From positions 1-64,000 of the forward strand of contig JADIMC010000053.1 of the NCBI GenBank assembly GCA_017694955.1: a DNA stretch of 64,000 nt, written 5' to 3'. This document shows, piece after piece, positions 26,748-34,911 of this stretch. Position 1 is the stretch's first letter. Each line of letters starts with the position of its first letter. Source of the DNA: Candidatus Limisoma faecipullorum (GTDB taxonomy: Bacteria > Bacteroidota > Bacteroidia > Bacteroidales > Muribaculaceae). Below the pieces are notes generated by a model. The model searched no databases. It worked only from the letters and a program-made list of their open reading frames with translations, and was not told the DNA's origin. Both the position numbers and the translations under genes were made by a program.

Positions 26748-26755
26748 TATTTTTG
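26748..26755 (+). promoter_or_regulatory. -7 box of glycan-degradation cluster
   Basis: TATTTTTG, 35 bases before the ATG at 26791; the three genes downstream are spaced 37 and 38 bases apart and probably form one transcript. Confidence 0.5.
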
Positions 26756-26790
26756 CCGAAAAAACATTCCTTAACTAAAACTTAACTGTT

Positions 26791-27591
26791 ATGAAAAAAT
26801 TTACTCTATTAGTTGCCGCAATCGCAGTATGCGGCTCTATCAACGCACAAAAACAAGATGTGATAATTGATGACTTTGAAAACGGAGAATATGCATTCAC
26901 CGACGAATTACACATCAACCCTGTAACAGAAATGCAAGTAGAAATAGCCGACAATCCGGCAAAAGAAGGAATCAATCCAAGTGAGAAGGCAATGAAATTC
27001 ACAAGAATCGAAGCTGTGAACACATGGGCCGGAACCTATGCCGACCTAAAACAGACCTACTCAGACTATTCCTATATGCACATTATGTATTATCGCGACA
27101 ATGAAAATTCACGGTTGAGAATCAATGCCAAAGCTTCGAGCTCAACTCCACAAAACAATGAATTCGAATCCATCGAACGTCCGACAAAAGCCGGAGAGTG
27201 GGAATGGATTACATTCGATTTGAAAGGACATAATGTAACCGAACTCGGAATGCTCGGATTCCAGCCGGACTTCACCGACGTGCTTGAAAACGGCACAGTG
27301 GTGTATATTGACAATATCACATTAAGCGACAACGAAAATCCGGCAGGAAACTCAGCATCCGTTGCAGACACTGTATCCGATTACAAAATCTCGATAGAGA
27401 CAATCGGAAACGAAGTATCAATATCCTCCAACGGTAAAATCCACGCAACAGCCTACAATCTCACAGGCAGCAAAGTGGCCGAGTCCGAAAACGATGGTAC
27501 AATTTCACTACAACTGACAGAATCCGGAATTTATCTGATTGCAATCAATGCTAATGGCAAGAGCATTGCCCAAAAAGTGATTATACGCTAA
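26791..27591 (+). CDS. Stand-alone binding module with sorting tail
   Basis: 266 residues. Signal peptide ending near INAQK. Residues about 22-180 are a beta-rich domain closely similar to the N-terminal domain of the fucosidase encoded next (IIDDFENG, MKFTRIE/LKFTRIE, RINAKASS/RINTKASN, YIDNITLSD/YIDNIVLSD), probably a galactose-binding-like carbohydrate module. The last 70 residues (HATAYNLTGSKVAE, ESGIYLIAINANGKSIAQKVIIR-like tail) are a type IX sorting domain. No catalytic motif is present, so it likely binds glycan at the cell surface. Confidence 0.7.
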   Translation: MKKFTLLVAAIAVCGSINAQKQDVIIDDFENGEYAFTDELHINPVTEMQVEIADNPAKEGINPSEKAMKFTRIEAVNTWAGTYADLKQTYSDYSYMHIMYYRDNENSRLRINAKASSSTPQNNEFESIERPTKAGEWEWITFDLKGHNVTELGMLGFQPDFTDVLENGTVVYIDNITLSDNENPAGNSASVADTVSDYKISIETIGNEVSISSNGKIHATAYNLTGSKVAESENDGTISLQLTESGIYLIAINANGKSIAQKVIIR

Positions 27592-27628
27592 TTCATATTT
27601 TCACAACACCTCTCTAATTTTCATATTT

Positions 27629-30556
27629 ATGATAAAGAAAGTCATTCTTCTACTCGGGACGTTGATTATCAGCACTGTATGCTTTGCGCAAAAGGGCGAT
27701 ATCATTATCGACGATTTCGAAAACGGGGTAACATTCACAGACCAGCTCAACGTCCTTCAAACGATGAAAATCGAAGTGGCTGACAATCCTTCCTCCAGCG
27801 GAATAAACGGCAGCAAAAAGGCACTGAAATTCACACGTATAGAAAAATCAGCCGAATGGGACGGTTTCTGGGCTGAATTGAAATCAGGAAAGACCTATAA
27901 AGGCTACAAATACCTACATTTGCAATATTATAGAGAAAATCCATCCTCTATATGCCGCATTAACACAAAGGCGTCAAATGCAGCAGACAACAATGAGTTC
28001 CTACCTGTCGATGCGCCTGTGAAAACTGGCGAATGGGAATCACTTGTGTTCGATCTTGAGGCTCACAATGTCACTGAAATCGGGGTAATTGGCGTACAGC
28101 CGGATTTTGTCATCGACAATGTTGCCGGCACTGTGACCTACATCGACAACATCGTGCTAAGCGACAGAAAGACACTGTCTGATAAATTCACCGAACAAAT
28201 CCCATCCGGGCTGGAAGTGACATCACGCGGAGTGAACAGTATTTCATTATCGTGGATGAGCATAAAAGGTGCAACCGGATACGAAATATACATTGACGGC
28301 GACAGCAACCCATACACAACGACCAGCGCAACCGAAGCCACAATCGGCAATCTCGACTCATTCAACGTTTACAGCTTTTCTGTACAAGCAATAAATGGAG
28401 AAGGAGAAAAAAGTTTGACAAGCGAGCCAGTCTATACCGCAACAACAGAGACAAAAGCAGAAAAAGACGCTCGTATGGGATGGTGGCGCGAAGCACGTTT
28501 CGGTATGTTCATCCATTGGGGACCATACGCTGCCCTTGCAGGACATTACACAGGTCCTACCCTCTTGAATATGGATGCGAACAAACCTTACGTCACACGC
28601 AACGGATGGATTGATGATTACTATTCCTGCTATCCTGAAGACTGGATCAACTCCGACGGCTCAATCAAAATAGACCCTGCAACAGGCAAGGAATACGAGC
28701 GTCGCGGATATGCCGAATGGATTATGTTCGACGTTCAGATTCCACGTGACGAATATAAGCGTCAGGCGTGCGCAGGTTTCACGGCATCAGCCTACAATCC
28801 CGCCGAATGGGTGAAAATGGCTAAAGAAGCCGGAATGAAATACATCATCATCACATCAAAGCACCATGATGGAATTTCGTTGATGAACAATGGAATAGGA
28901 TACAATGTATATAACCGTGGAGATAATGGCGTAGGCAGCGTAGATGCCTCGCGCGACCTGCTGAAAGAGCTTGTGACAGAAGCACGCAAAGCCGAATTGA
29001 AAATCGGATTTTACTATTCACAGGCTCTCGACTGGAATAATCCTGGCGGTATGGGATGGATTCCTCAAAACAACGAGACTGGATTCGTAGCATCACCAGA
29101 AGCCCAGGAAAAATATGTTGACGAAATTGTAATCCCTCATTTGAAATCAATTGTCAGAGATTATAATGTGGATGTGATATGGTGGGATATGGGAGGTGAC
29201 AGCACTCCAAAATTCCGCTATAAGATGATGAAGGCAATCAAGGAGCTTGACACAGAAAAACGGCTGATATTCAATAGCAGGCTGGAAGACGGGCTGACCT
29301 CCGATTTCTCAACTCCGGAACAAAGCATCCCGAATATGCCACCATTTGGTGACGGGACAGACTGGGAAACTTGTATGACACTCAATGACAACTGGGGATA
29401 TGCCGCACACGATCACCGATGGAAAACGAAACAAGATGTGATACAAAAACTTATCGACATTGTCAGCAAAGGAGGAAACTATCTGCTAAACATAGGTCCG
29501 GAAGCCGACGGCTCATTCCCGGAAACAAGCATTAATCGACTGCAAGAGATATCCTATTGGATGAAAGTCAACAAAGAATCAATCTACGGAACTCAACCAA
29601 GTCCGTTCCTCGAGCAACTGCCATGGGGACGAGCTACAAGAAAAGCCATTGATGGCAAACAATATATGTATCTTCATATATTCACCCAACATTGGCCTGC
29701 TGACAACAAATTATCAATCCCGACTATGAATTCCAATCCCACAAAGGCATGGCTACTCGATGGTGAACAAGAACTAACGTTCCAAGCAGTCAACAACACC
29801 ATCATAATCGATTTACCCGACAAACCGACAAACGACGTCAGCACAACAGTCGTTCTTGAAATGGACGGGGAAGTAGCTCCTGCCACTATTGCCGTTCAAA
29901 AAGACGGGATACTCACAATGCCGGCAGCAATAGCCACGCCCCACGGCTCTTCCATAAAGATAGAGAACAATCCTGCCAACATAGGAGGATGGACCGATGA
30001 CAACGAATATGCCAGTTGGAAAGTCAAAGTGGCACAAGGGGGCAACTATCCGATATCGGCAGTAGCGAGCGGATTCGGGAGTACATTCTACCTGATCATA
30101 GACGGAGAAGAAAGTGCACATTTCGAATTCAGCGATATCGACGGCACATTCAACGAGTATGCGGAAATAGAGCTTGGAAATGTGGACCTGAAAACGGGCG
30201 AGTACGAAATTGAGCTGCATAGAATCAGCTCCGGAGAATGGGACCCTGTCAATGTCCGTGAAGTCAAGATAGGCAAGGCTACAGGTGCATCCGTAAATAC
30301 GACAAGCAAAACAACAAGTGAAATAAAGATACTCAACAACCCCGTAAGCGACATTCTTAAATTCAAGACCAATAGTTGCGGAAATACAAATATATCCATA
30401 TCGGATATGGCTGGTGCAGAAGTATATCGTACTGAACTAACAATCAGCGGCAACGAAATACAAAACATCCCGATAGCATCCTTGCCTAAAGGAGTATATC
30501 TGCTGCAAGTGGCATCAGAAAAGTCGATATATTGCGAAAAGATTATCAAAAACTGA
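27629..30556 (+). CDS. GH29-type alpha-L-fucosidase, multidomain
   Basis: 975 residues. Order: signal peptide; binding module shared with the preceding protein (about 22-185); fibronectin type III-like domain (about 190-275, VNSISLSWMSIKGATGYEIYI); catalytic domain (about 278-690) with WWREARFGMFIHWGPYA, SKHHDGISLMNN, and VDVIWWDMGGD, where Asp520 fits the GH29 nucleophile position; a C-terminal beta domain (about 760-890); and a type IX sorting tail ending in SEKSIYCEKIIKN. The expected reaction is release of alpha-L-fucose from glycans at the cell surface. The WWDMGG context differs from the usual WFDG, so linkage preference may be unusual. Confidence 0.88.
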   Translation: MIKKVILLLGTLIISTVCFAQKGDIIIDDFENGVTFTDQLNVLQTMKIEVADNPSSSGINGSKKALKFTRIEKSAEWDGFWAELKSGKTYKGYKYLHLQYYRENPSSICRINTKASNAADNNEFLPVDAPVKTGEWESLVFDLEAHNVTEIGVIGVQPDFVIDNVAGTVTYIDNIVLSDRKTLSDKFTEQIPSGLEVTSRGVNSISLSWMSIKGATGYEIYIDGDSNPYTTTSATEATIGNLDSFNVYSFSVQAINGEGEKSLTSEPVYTATTETKAEKDARMGWWREARFGMFIHWGPYAALAGHYTGPTLLNMDANKPYVTRNGWIDDYYSCYPEDWINSDGSIKIDPATGKEYERRGYAEWIMFDVQIPRDEYKRQACAGFTASAYNPAEWVKMAKEAGMKYIIITSKHHDGISLMNNGIGYNVYNRGDNGVGSVDASRDLLKELVTEARKAELKIGFYYSQALDWNNPGGMGWIPQNNETGFVASPEAQEKYVDEIVIPHLKSIVRDYNVDVIWWDMGGDSTPKFRYKMMKAIKELDTEKRLIFNSRLEDGLTSDFSTPEQSIPNMPPFGDGTDWETCMTLNDNWGYAAHDHRWKTKQDVIQKLIDIVSKGGNYLLNIGPEADGSFPETSINRLQEISYWMKVNKESIYGTQPSPFLEQLPWGRATRKAIDGKQYMYLHIFTQHWPADNKLSIPTMNSNPTKAWLLDGEQELTFQAVNNTIIIDLPDKPTNDVSTTVVLEMDGEVAPATIAVQKDGILTMPAAIATPHGSSIKIENNPANIGGWTDDNEYASWKVKVAQGGNYPISAVASGFGSTFYLIIDGEESAHFEFSDIDGTFNEYAEIELGNVDLKTGEYEIELHRISSGEWDPVNVREVKIGKATGASVNTTSKTTSEIKILNNPVSDILKFKTNSCGNTNISISDMAGAEVYRTELTISGNEIQNIPIASLPKGVYLLQVASEKSIYCEKIIKN

Positions 30557-30594
30557 ATGAAAATAGCTAACTTAGCAAACTAAATTTTATTAAT

Positions 30595-32169
30595 ATGAAG
30601 ATTTTCAAATATTTGTCACTACTAATTCTGACAATCGCTTTTACAAGCTGCAAGGATGAGGAAAAAGAGCCCGTCCCACAACCGACAGGCGCCATCGACT
30701 TCACAGCGGTCGCTGATGGCACGACAATTACCCTTTCATGGACCACGAAAGAAAAAGTGGACATCTGGAGAGCTACAGAAGGGGTCGATTTCATTGAGAT
30801 TGCTTCGAACGTGGCAGAAAGCCCTTATATCGACAATGTAGATAATGTTTCCGACAATGATGAAGTAACTTACCGTGTCGTAACAGCCGGCAGCGGCATC
30901 AACAATTCAGAAGTCATGCGCAAAGAGCAGACAGTGAGAATCGAGACTTTGACAGACGACGAACTGCTCGATATTGTGCAAAGCTCCACTTTAAAATATT
31001 TCTATGATTTCGCCCATTCGAGCGGAATGATACGCGAACGCGACACAAGCGGTGACGTAGTGACCACCGGAGGCACGGGATTCGGTGTAATGGCACTGAT
31101 AGCAGGAGCCGAACGAGGCTTCATATCACGCGACGAGGCTTTCACCCAAATAAGAAAAATCACCGACTTTCTGATGGCTGCGCCACGTTTCCACGGAGCT
31201 TACGCACACTGGTACAACGGCTCGTCGCGCGCAGTAGTCCCATTCAGCGACAAGGACGATGGCGGAGACCTTGTGGAGACATCGCTGCTTTTCCAAGGAT
31301 TGCTTACCGCTAAAGAATATTTTGCAGAAGGCAACACTGAAGAAGCCGCTCTCGCAAAAGACATAGACAAGTTATGGCGTGAAATAGAATGGACACACTA
31401 TGTTAAAGATAACAAACTGATGTGGCATTGGTCTGAGAATTACGGTTTTGAGATGAATCTTGCAATAACCGGCTGGAACGAAGCAATGATCGTATATGTG
31501 CTTGCAGGCTGCTCACCCACATACCCCATCAACAAGAGCGTGTATTCCAACGGTTTCCAGGACAATGGGGGCATACGCGGAGGCAGCACCTATTATGGAT
31601 TCCAGTCTTTAATAGGCGATGGTATGAATAATCCGCTGTTCTTCGCCCATTATTCTTTCCTTGGCCTTGATCCTCGAGGTCTAAAAGACGATATATGCGA
31701 AGACTATTTCCTCAACAATAAGAATCACACACTGATACACCGGGCGTACTGTATCGACAACCCTAAGGATTACACAGGCTACGGCGAAAACCTATGGGGA
31801 TTGACAGCATCTGATTGTCCTGTAGCCGGTTACACTGCACATTCGCCAAACAACGACAACGGTACCATATCACCGACCGCAGCATTATCGTCGATGCCCT
31901 ACACACCGGAAGAAAGTATGGATGTTTTGAAGCATCTCTACCGCGACCTCGGTATGTTGGGAAATTATGGATTCTACGACGCAATCAACCTGTCGGTTGA
32001 ACCCGACAAGCAAATTGTGCGCAGCTTCCTCGCCATCGATCAAGGCCCAATCATTGTTATGATTGAAAACTACCGCTCGCAACTGCTATGGTCGTTATTT
32101 ATGCGTAATGCCGACATACGCAACGGACTGCCGCGTCTCGGCTTCTCGTCATCCCAGCACAACATTTAA
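30595..32169 (+). CDS. GH144/glycoamylase-like lipoprotein
   Basis: 524 residues. Lipobox IAFTSC (Cys20); a short fibronectin-like domain (about 33-115, TTITLSWTTKEKVDIWR); then an alpha/alpha-barrel domain with TLKYFYDFAHSSGMIRER, GGTGFGVMALIAGAERGF, WYNGSSRAV, DDGGDLVETSLLFQGLL and GAYAHW, the pattern of the glycoamylase (PF10091) group that includes GH144 endo-beta-1,2-glucanases. I infer a surface or periplasmic glucan or sophoro-oligosaccharide hydrolase. It is the last gene of the cluster and ends at a strong terminator. Family is firm, substrate less so. Confidence 0.85.
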   Translation: MKIFKYLSLLILTIAFTSCKDEEKEPVPQPTGAIDFTAVADGTTITLSWTTKEKVDIWRATEGVDFIEIASNVAESPYIDNVDNVSDNDEVTYRVVTAGSGINNSEVMRKEQTVRIETLTDDELLDIVQSSTLKYFYDFAHSSGMIRERDTSGDVVTTGGTGFGVMALIAGAERGFISRDEAFTQIRKITDFLMAAPRFHGAYAHWYNGSSRAVVPFSDKDDGGDLVETSLLFQGLLTAKEYFAEGNTEEAALAKDIDKLWREIEWTHYVKDNKLMWHWSENYGFEMNLAITGWNEAMIVYVLAGCSPTYPINKSVYSNGFQDNGGIRGGSTYYGFQSLIGDGMNNPLFFAHYSFLGLDPRGLKDDICEDYFLNNKNHTLIHRAYCIDNPKDYTGYGENLWGLTASDCPVAGYTAHSPNNDNGTISPTAALSSMPYTPEESMDVLKHLYRDLGMLGNYGFYDAINLSVEPDKQIVRSFLAIDQGPIIVMIENYRSQLLWSLFMRNADIRNGLPRLGFSSSQHNI

Positions 32170-32186
32170 GCGACCCAATCTACATA

Positions 32187-32229
32187 ACAGGACCACTCCA
32201 TATAGCTACTGTGGAGTGGTTCTGTTTTT
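32187..32229 (+). terminator. Terminator of glycan cluster
   Basis: Fourteen-pair stem ACAGGACCACTCCA / TGGAGTGGTTCTGT with one G-T pair, then TTTTT. Confidence 0.9.
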
Positions 32230-32261
32230 ACAATATTATTAAATAAGTATCCTCAGGACAC

Positions 32262-32293
32262 AAAAAAAGCCGCTACGCAATGCGCAACGGCCT
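32262..32293 (-). terminator. Terminator of small lipoprotein gene
   Basis: Minus strand: GCCGTTGCGCA / TGCGTAGCGGC stem with two wobble pairs, followed by seven T. Confidence 0.8.
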
Positions 32294-32313
32294 TAATCGT
32301 TGATTGTATCAGC

Positions 32314-32493
32314 TTATTTTACAGAATCAACAGCTGCAGTGTCAACAGCTGCAGTGTCAGCAGCTACAGTGTCAACAACAGCTACAGAATCAGTAGCTAC
32401 AGTGTCAGTAGCAGCAGCGTTTTCTGCTTTGTTACCGCAAGAGAACAAAGATGCGCTAAATACAACAGCAAGTAATAAAACTAACTTTTTCAT
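32314..32493 (-). CDS. Small lipoprotein with Asp/Thr/Val/Ala tail
   Basis: 59 residues. Reading the minus strand from ATG at 32493 gives MKKLVLLLAVVFSASLFSC, a textbook lipoprotein signal with Cys19, followed by GNKAENAAA and a repetitive tail of TDTVA/TDSVA/DTAAV units ending in DSVK. It has its own promoter (minus-strand TAACTTTG at 32544-32551) and terminator, so it is a real monocistronic gene. Similar tiny Thr/Asp/Val-rich lipoproteins are frequent in Bacteroidales and are often highly expressed; function unknown. The plus-strand open frame over the same bases is its shadow. Confidence 0.88.
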   Translation of the reverse strand: MKKLVLLLAVVFSASLFSCGNKAENAAATDTVATDSVAVVDTVAADTAAVDTAAVDSVK

Positions 32494-32543
32494 CTTTTTT
32501 TGATTTTAATAATAAAACAATTTTTTATGCTTCAAAAACGCTA

Positions 32544-32576
32544 CAAAGTTATATCAAAATATTTTACTACACCAAT
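32544..32576 (-). promoter_or_regulatory. Promoter of small lipoprotein
   Basis: Minus strand: ATTG at 32573-32576, 21-base spacer, TAACTTTG at 32544-32551; leader about 45 bases. Confidence 0.65.
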
Positions 32577-32913
32577 TTTGACGAGAAAAAATTGCCTTTT
32601 GAGGATTTTTTTTGGATTTTTTTTGGTCAATAAGTCGCTTAAAATGCTTGATTTTAACCACAACCATCTATATATTAATTATTTACAAAAGGTTTAACAA
32701 TATGTTATAAAACATATTTTTGTGGCTTCTGCCTTGTAAAAAATTGGTATCCGCTAAAGACTCGGAAACTGATTGTATTGCATTTATTCACGGGCATTAA
32801 TATGGCTCTATGAGAAATGGCTTGTTTTTGAGATTAATAGAGCCCTGCGAGGGCTCCAGAACTTAACCCTGTTTATGCAAGCGAGACTTGGCGTAGCGCA
32901 GCTTGGGGTATGG

Positions 32914-32956
32914 AAAAAACAGAGCGTAGCAGTGTCATTATTCCGCTACGCTCTGT
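32914..32956 (-). terminator. Terminator of tyrS
   Basis: Perfect 12-bp stem ACAGAGCGTAGC / GCTACGCTCTGT with a 14-base loop; followed by TTTTTTCC on the minus strand. Confidence 0.9.
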
Positions 32957-32975
32957 CGTTTATGGTTATATCCAC

Positions 32976-34268
32976 TTATTTCGCGATTACGAGGTAGTAA
33001 TTCTTTTTACCCCTTTGCACGAGCAAATATTTGTCATTCAGCAAGTCGGATGTGGTAATCTCCTTGTCGAAAGCTTCAAGTTTCTCCTTGTTAACAGAAA
33101 CTCCACCACCCTGCACCAATTTACGCATCTCACCCTTCGAAGCAAATATTTTAGCATACTCGGCAAACAAATCAACAGCTTTTACTCCTCCAGAAAGCAA
33201 ATCGCGCGAAACCTCGAATTGCGGCACGCCCTCGAATACGGCGAGCAATGTGTCCTCGTCGATTTTATGCAAGGTGTCGGCGGCTGCATTACCGAACAAA
33301 ATACCAGAAGCCTCAACTGCCGCATTATAATCTGCCTCGGAATGCACCATAACAGTCACCTCCTTAGCAAGACGTTTTTGCAAGACACGCAAATGCGGAG
33401 CAGCCTTATGCTCTTCCACAAGGCTCTCGATTTCCTCACGCGGTATGAATGTGAATATCTTTATATATTTTTCCGCATCCTCATCGCTTACATTCAACCA
33501 GAATTGGTAGAATTTGTATGGCGATGTATAGCGCGGGTCAAGCCATATGTTGCCTGATTCAGTCTTGCCGAACTTTCCGCCGTCGGCTTTGGTTATGAGC
33601 GGGCATGTCAAGGCAAAGGCCTCACCTCCAAGCTTACGGCGTATCAGCTCCGTACCGGTTGTGATATTTCCCCATTGGTCGGAGCCTCCCATCTGCAACT
33701 TGCAGTTTTTTGTCTCGTAGAGATGCAGGAAGTCGTATCCCTGAAGCAACTGATAAGTGAATTCCGTGAACGACAGGCCGTCGCGCGCCTCACCATTAAG
33801 ACGCCGCTTTACAGAATCTTTCGCCATCATATAGTTTACGGTGATGTGCTTGCCTATCTCACGCGCAAAGTCGAGGAATAGAAAATCCTTCATCCAGTCA
33901 TAGTTGTTGACAAGCTCGGCAGCGTTGGGAGCGTCGGAATCGAAATCAAGGAATTTCGACAACTGTTTCTTTATGCATTCCTGATTGTGACGCAACGTTT
34001 CTTCATTGAGCAGATTACGTTCTGCCGATTTGCCAGACGGATCGCCAATCATTCCAGTAGCACCACCGACAAGGGCAATTGGCTTATGTCCGCAACGCTG
34101 AAAATGACGAAGTATCATCACACTCACAAGGTGTCCAATATGCAGTGAATCGGCAGTCGGATCTATTCCGACATAAGCCGTTGTCATTTCTTTCTGAAGT
34201 TGTTCTTCCGTACCCGGCATCATATCATGAACCATGCCGCGCCATTTTAATTCTTCTACAAAATTCAT
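32976..34268 (-). CDS. tyrS: Tyrosyl-tRNA synthetase
   Basis: 430 residues, normal TyrS length. Class I signatures [11 protein letters not shown] (about residue 43) and [13 protein letters not shown] (KMSKS equivalent), the tyrosine pocket [14 protein letters not shown] and [12 protein letters not shown], and a C-terminal S4 domain (about 365-425, [13 protein letters not shown]). It charges tRNA-Tyr in the cytoplasm. It is monocistronic, with a near-consensus promoter 20 bases before the ATG and a perfect terminator behind. Confidence 0.97.
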   Translation of the reverse strand: MNFVEELKWRGMVHDMMPGTEEQLQKEMTTAYVGIDPTADSLHIGHLVSVMILRHFQRCGHKPIALVGGATGMIGDPSGKSAERNLLNEETLRHNQECIKKQLSKFLDFDSDAPNAAELVNNYDWMKDFLFLDFAREIGKHITVNYMMAKDSVKRRLNGEARDGLSFTEFTYQLLQGYDFLHLYETKNCKLQMGGSDQWGNITTGTELIRRKLGGEAFALTCPLITKADGGKFGKTESGNIWLDPRYTSPYKFYQFWLNVSDEDAEKYIKIFTFIPREEIESLVEEHKAAPHLRVLQKRLAKEVTVMVHSEADYNAAVEASGILFGNAAADTLHKIDEDTLLAVFEGVPQFEVSRDLLSGGVKAVDLFAEYAKIFASKGEMRKLVQGGGVSVNKEKLEAFDKEITTSDLLNDKYLLVQRGKKNYYLVIAK

Positions 34269-34288
34269 CGATTTATTTTATTTTTTTG

Positions 34289-34319
34289 CAAAGTTAATCA
34301 AAGTTGAGTGCTATACAAA
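34289..34319 (-). promoter_or_regulatory. Promoter of tyrS
   Basis: Minus strand: TTTG at 34316-34319, 19-base spacer, TAACTTTG at 34289-34296. Confidence 0.8.
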
Positions 34320-34389
34320 AAAGCTTACTCATCCCATACCACACAACAACACATTAAAATTCTGACAGACACAATAATACAAATGCAAC

Positions 34390-34911
34390 TTACCATTTCA
34401 CAAGATAATACGTATATACCGTACCATCATCCTTCACCAATTGCAACTGTTTTTCCTTTCCTTCACGGATAAGGATTTTCAAGTCACATTCAACTTTAAA
34501 CTCACCAGCCGAAGTGCCACATTCCGGACATTCCCAAACACCTATCAAGCTTTGGCCGACATAGCCACAAACAGGACACACGAATTTATCCATATGCAAT
34601 TTGTTCAAAGGAGTATTCAGACCTTCTTTAAAATCAAAATGCATATAACCTCCAGTCTCCTCCCAGTTGCCGTATTTTAAAGACGACGACTCTGCATACC
34701 CGTTGTTTGTCACAAGCACGACAGTCACTACTGAAGATTGAAAACGCAGCAAACAATCCCCTTCGTAATCAGGATCCGGCATTCCGTCCTTATCAATCCT
34801 CTCAACCTTCCATTGCCCGAACCACGGACCGATATCGCCATTATTGTGAGTGCATCCGCAAAACGACAACACCACAAAAATCATACAGGATATATATACC
34901 GTTCTTTTCAT
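34390..34911 (-). CDS. Lipoprotein with rubredoxin-like Cys knuckles
   Basis: 173 residues. Signal peptide with lipobox ending at Cys20 (FCGC). The frame of the protein looks like a small lipocalin-type beta barrel: GPWFGQWKVERIDKDG at the start, GNWEETGGYMHFDF in the middle and LQLVKDDGTVYTYYLVKW at the end. Inserted at residues about 109-135 are two zinc-ribbon or rubredoxin-type knuckles, FVCPVCGYVG and WECPECGTSAGEF (Cys112, 115, 128, 131), which could bind Zn or Fe. Its ATG overlaps the wzi-like stop codon (ATGA), implying translational coupling. Last gene of the four-gene envelope operon. Function unknown. Confidence 0.75.
   Translation of the reverse strand: MKRTVYISCMIFVVLSFCGCTHNNGDIGPWFGQWKVERIDKDGMPDPDYEGDCLLRFQSSVVTVVLVTNNGYAESSSLKYGNWEETGGYMHFDFKEGLNTPLNKLHMDKFVCPVCGYVGQSLIGVWECPECGTSAGEFKVECDLKILIREGKEKQLQLVKDDGTVYTYYLVKW

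Larger units (their letters stand above)
32494..32975. other. Intergenic region upstream of small lipoprotein
   Basis: 482 bases, AT-rich, no gene seen. It carries the small lipoprotein promoter (32544-32576), an ATATGTT/AACATAT inverted repeat at 32701-32718, hairpin GAGCCC-TGCGA-GGGCTC at 32840-32856, and the tyrS terminator. Confidence 0.6.
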
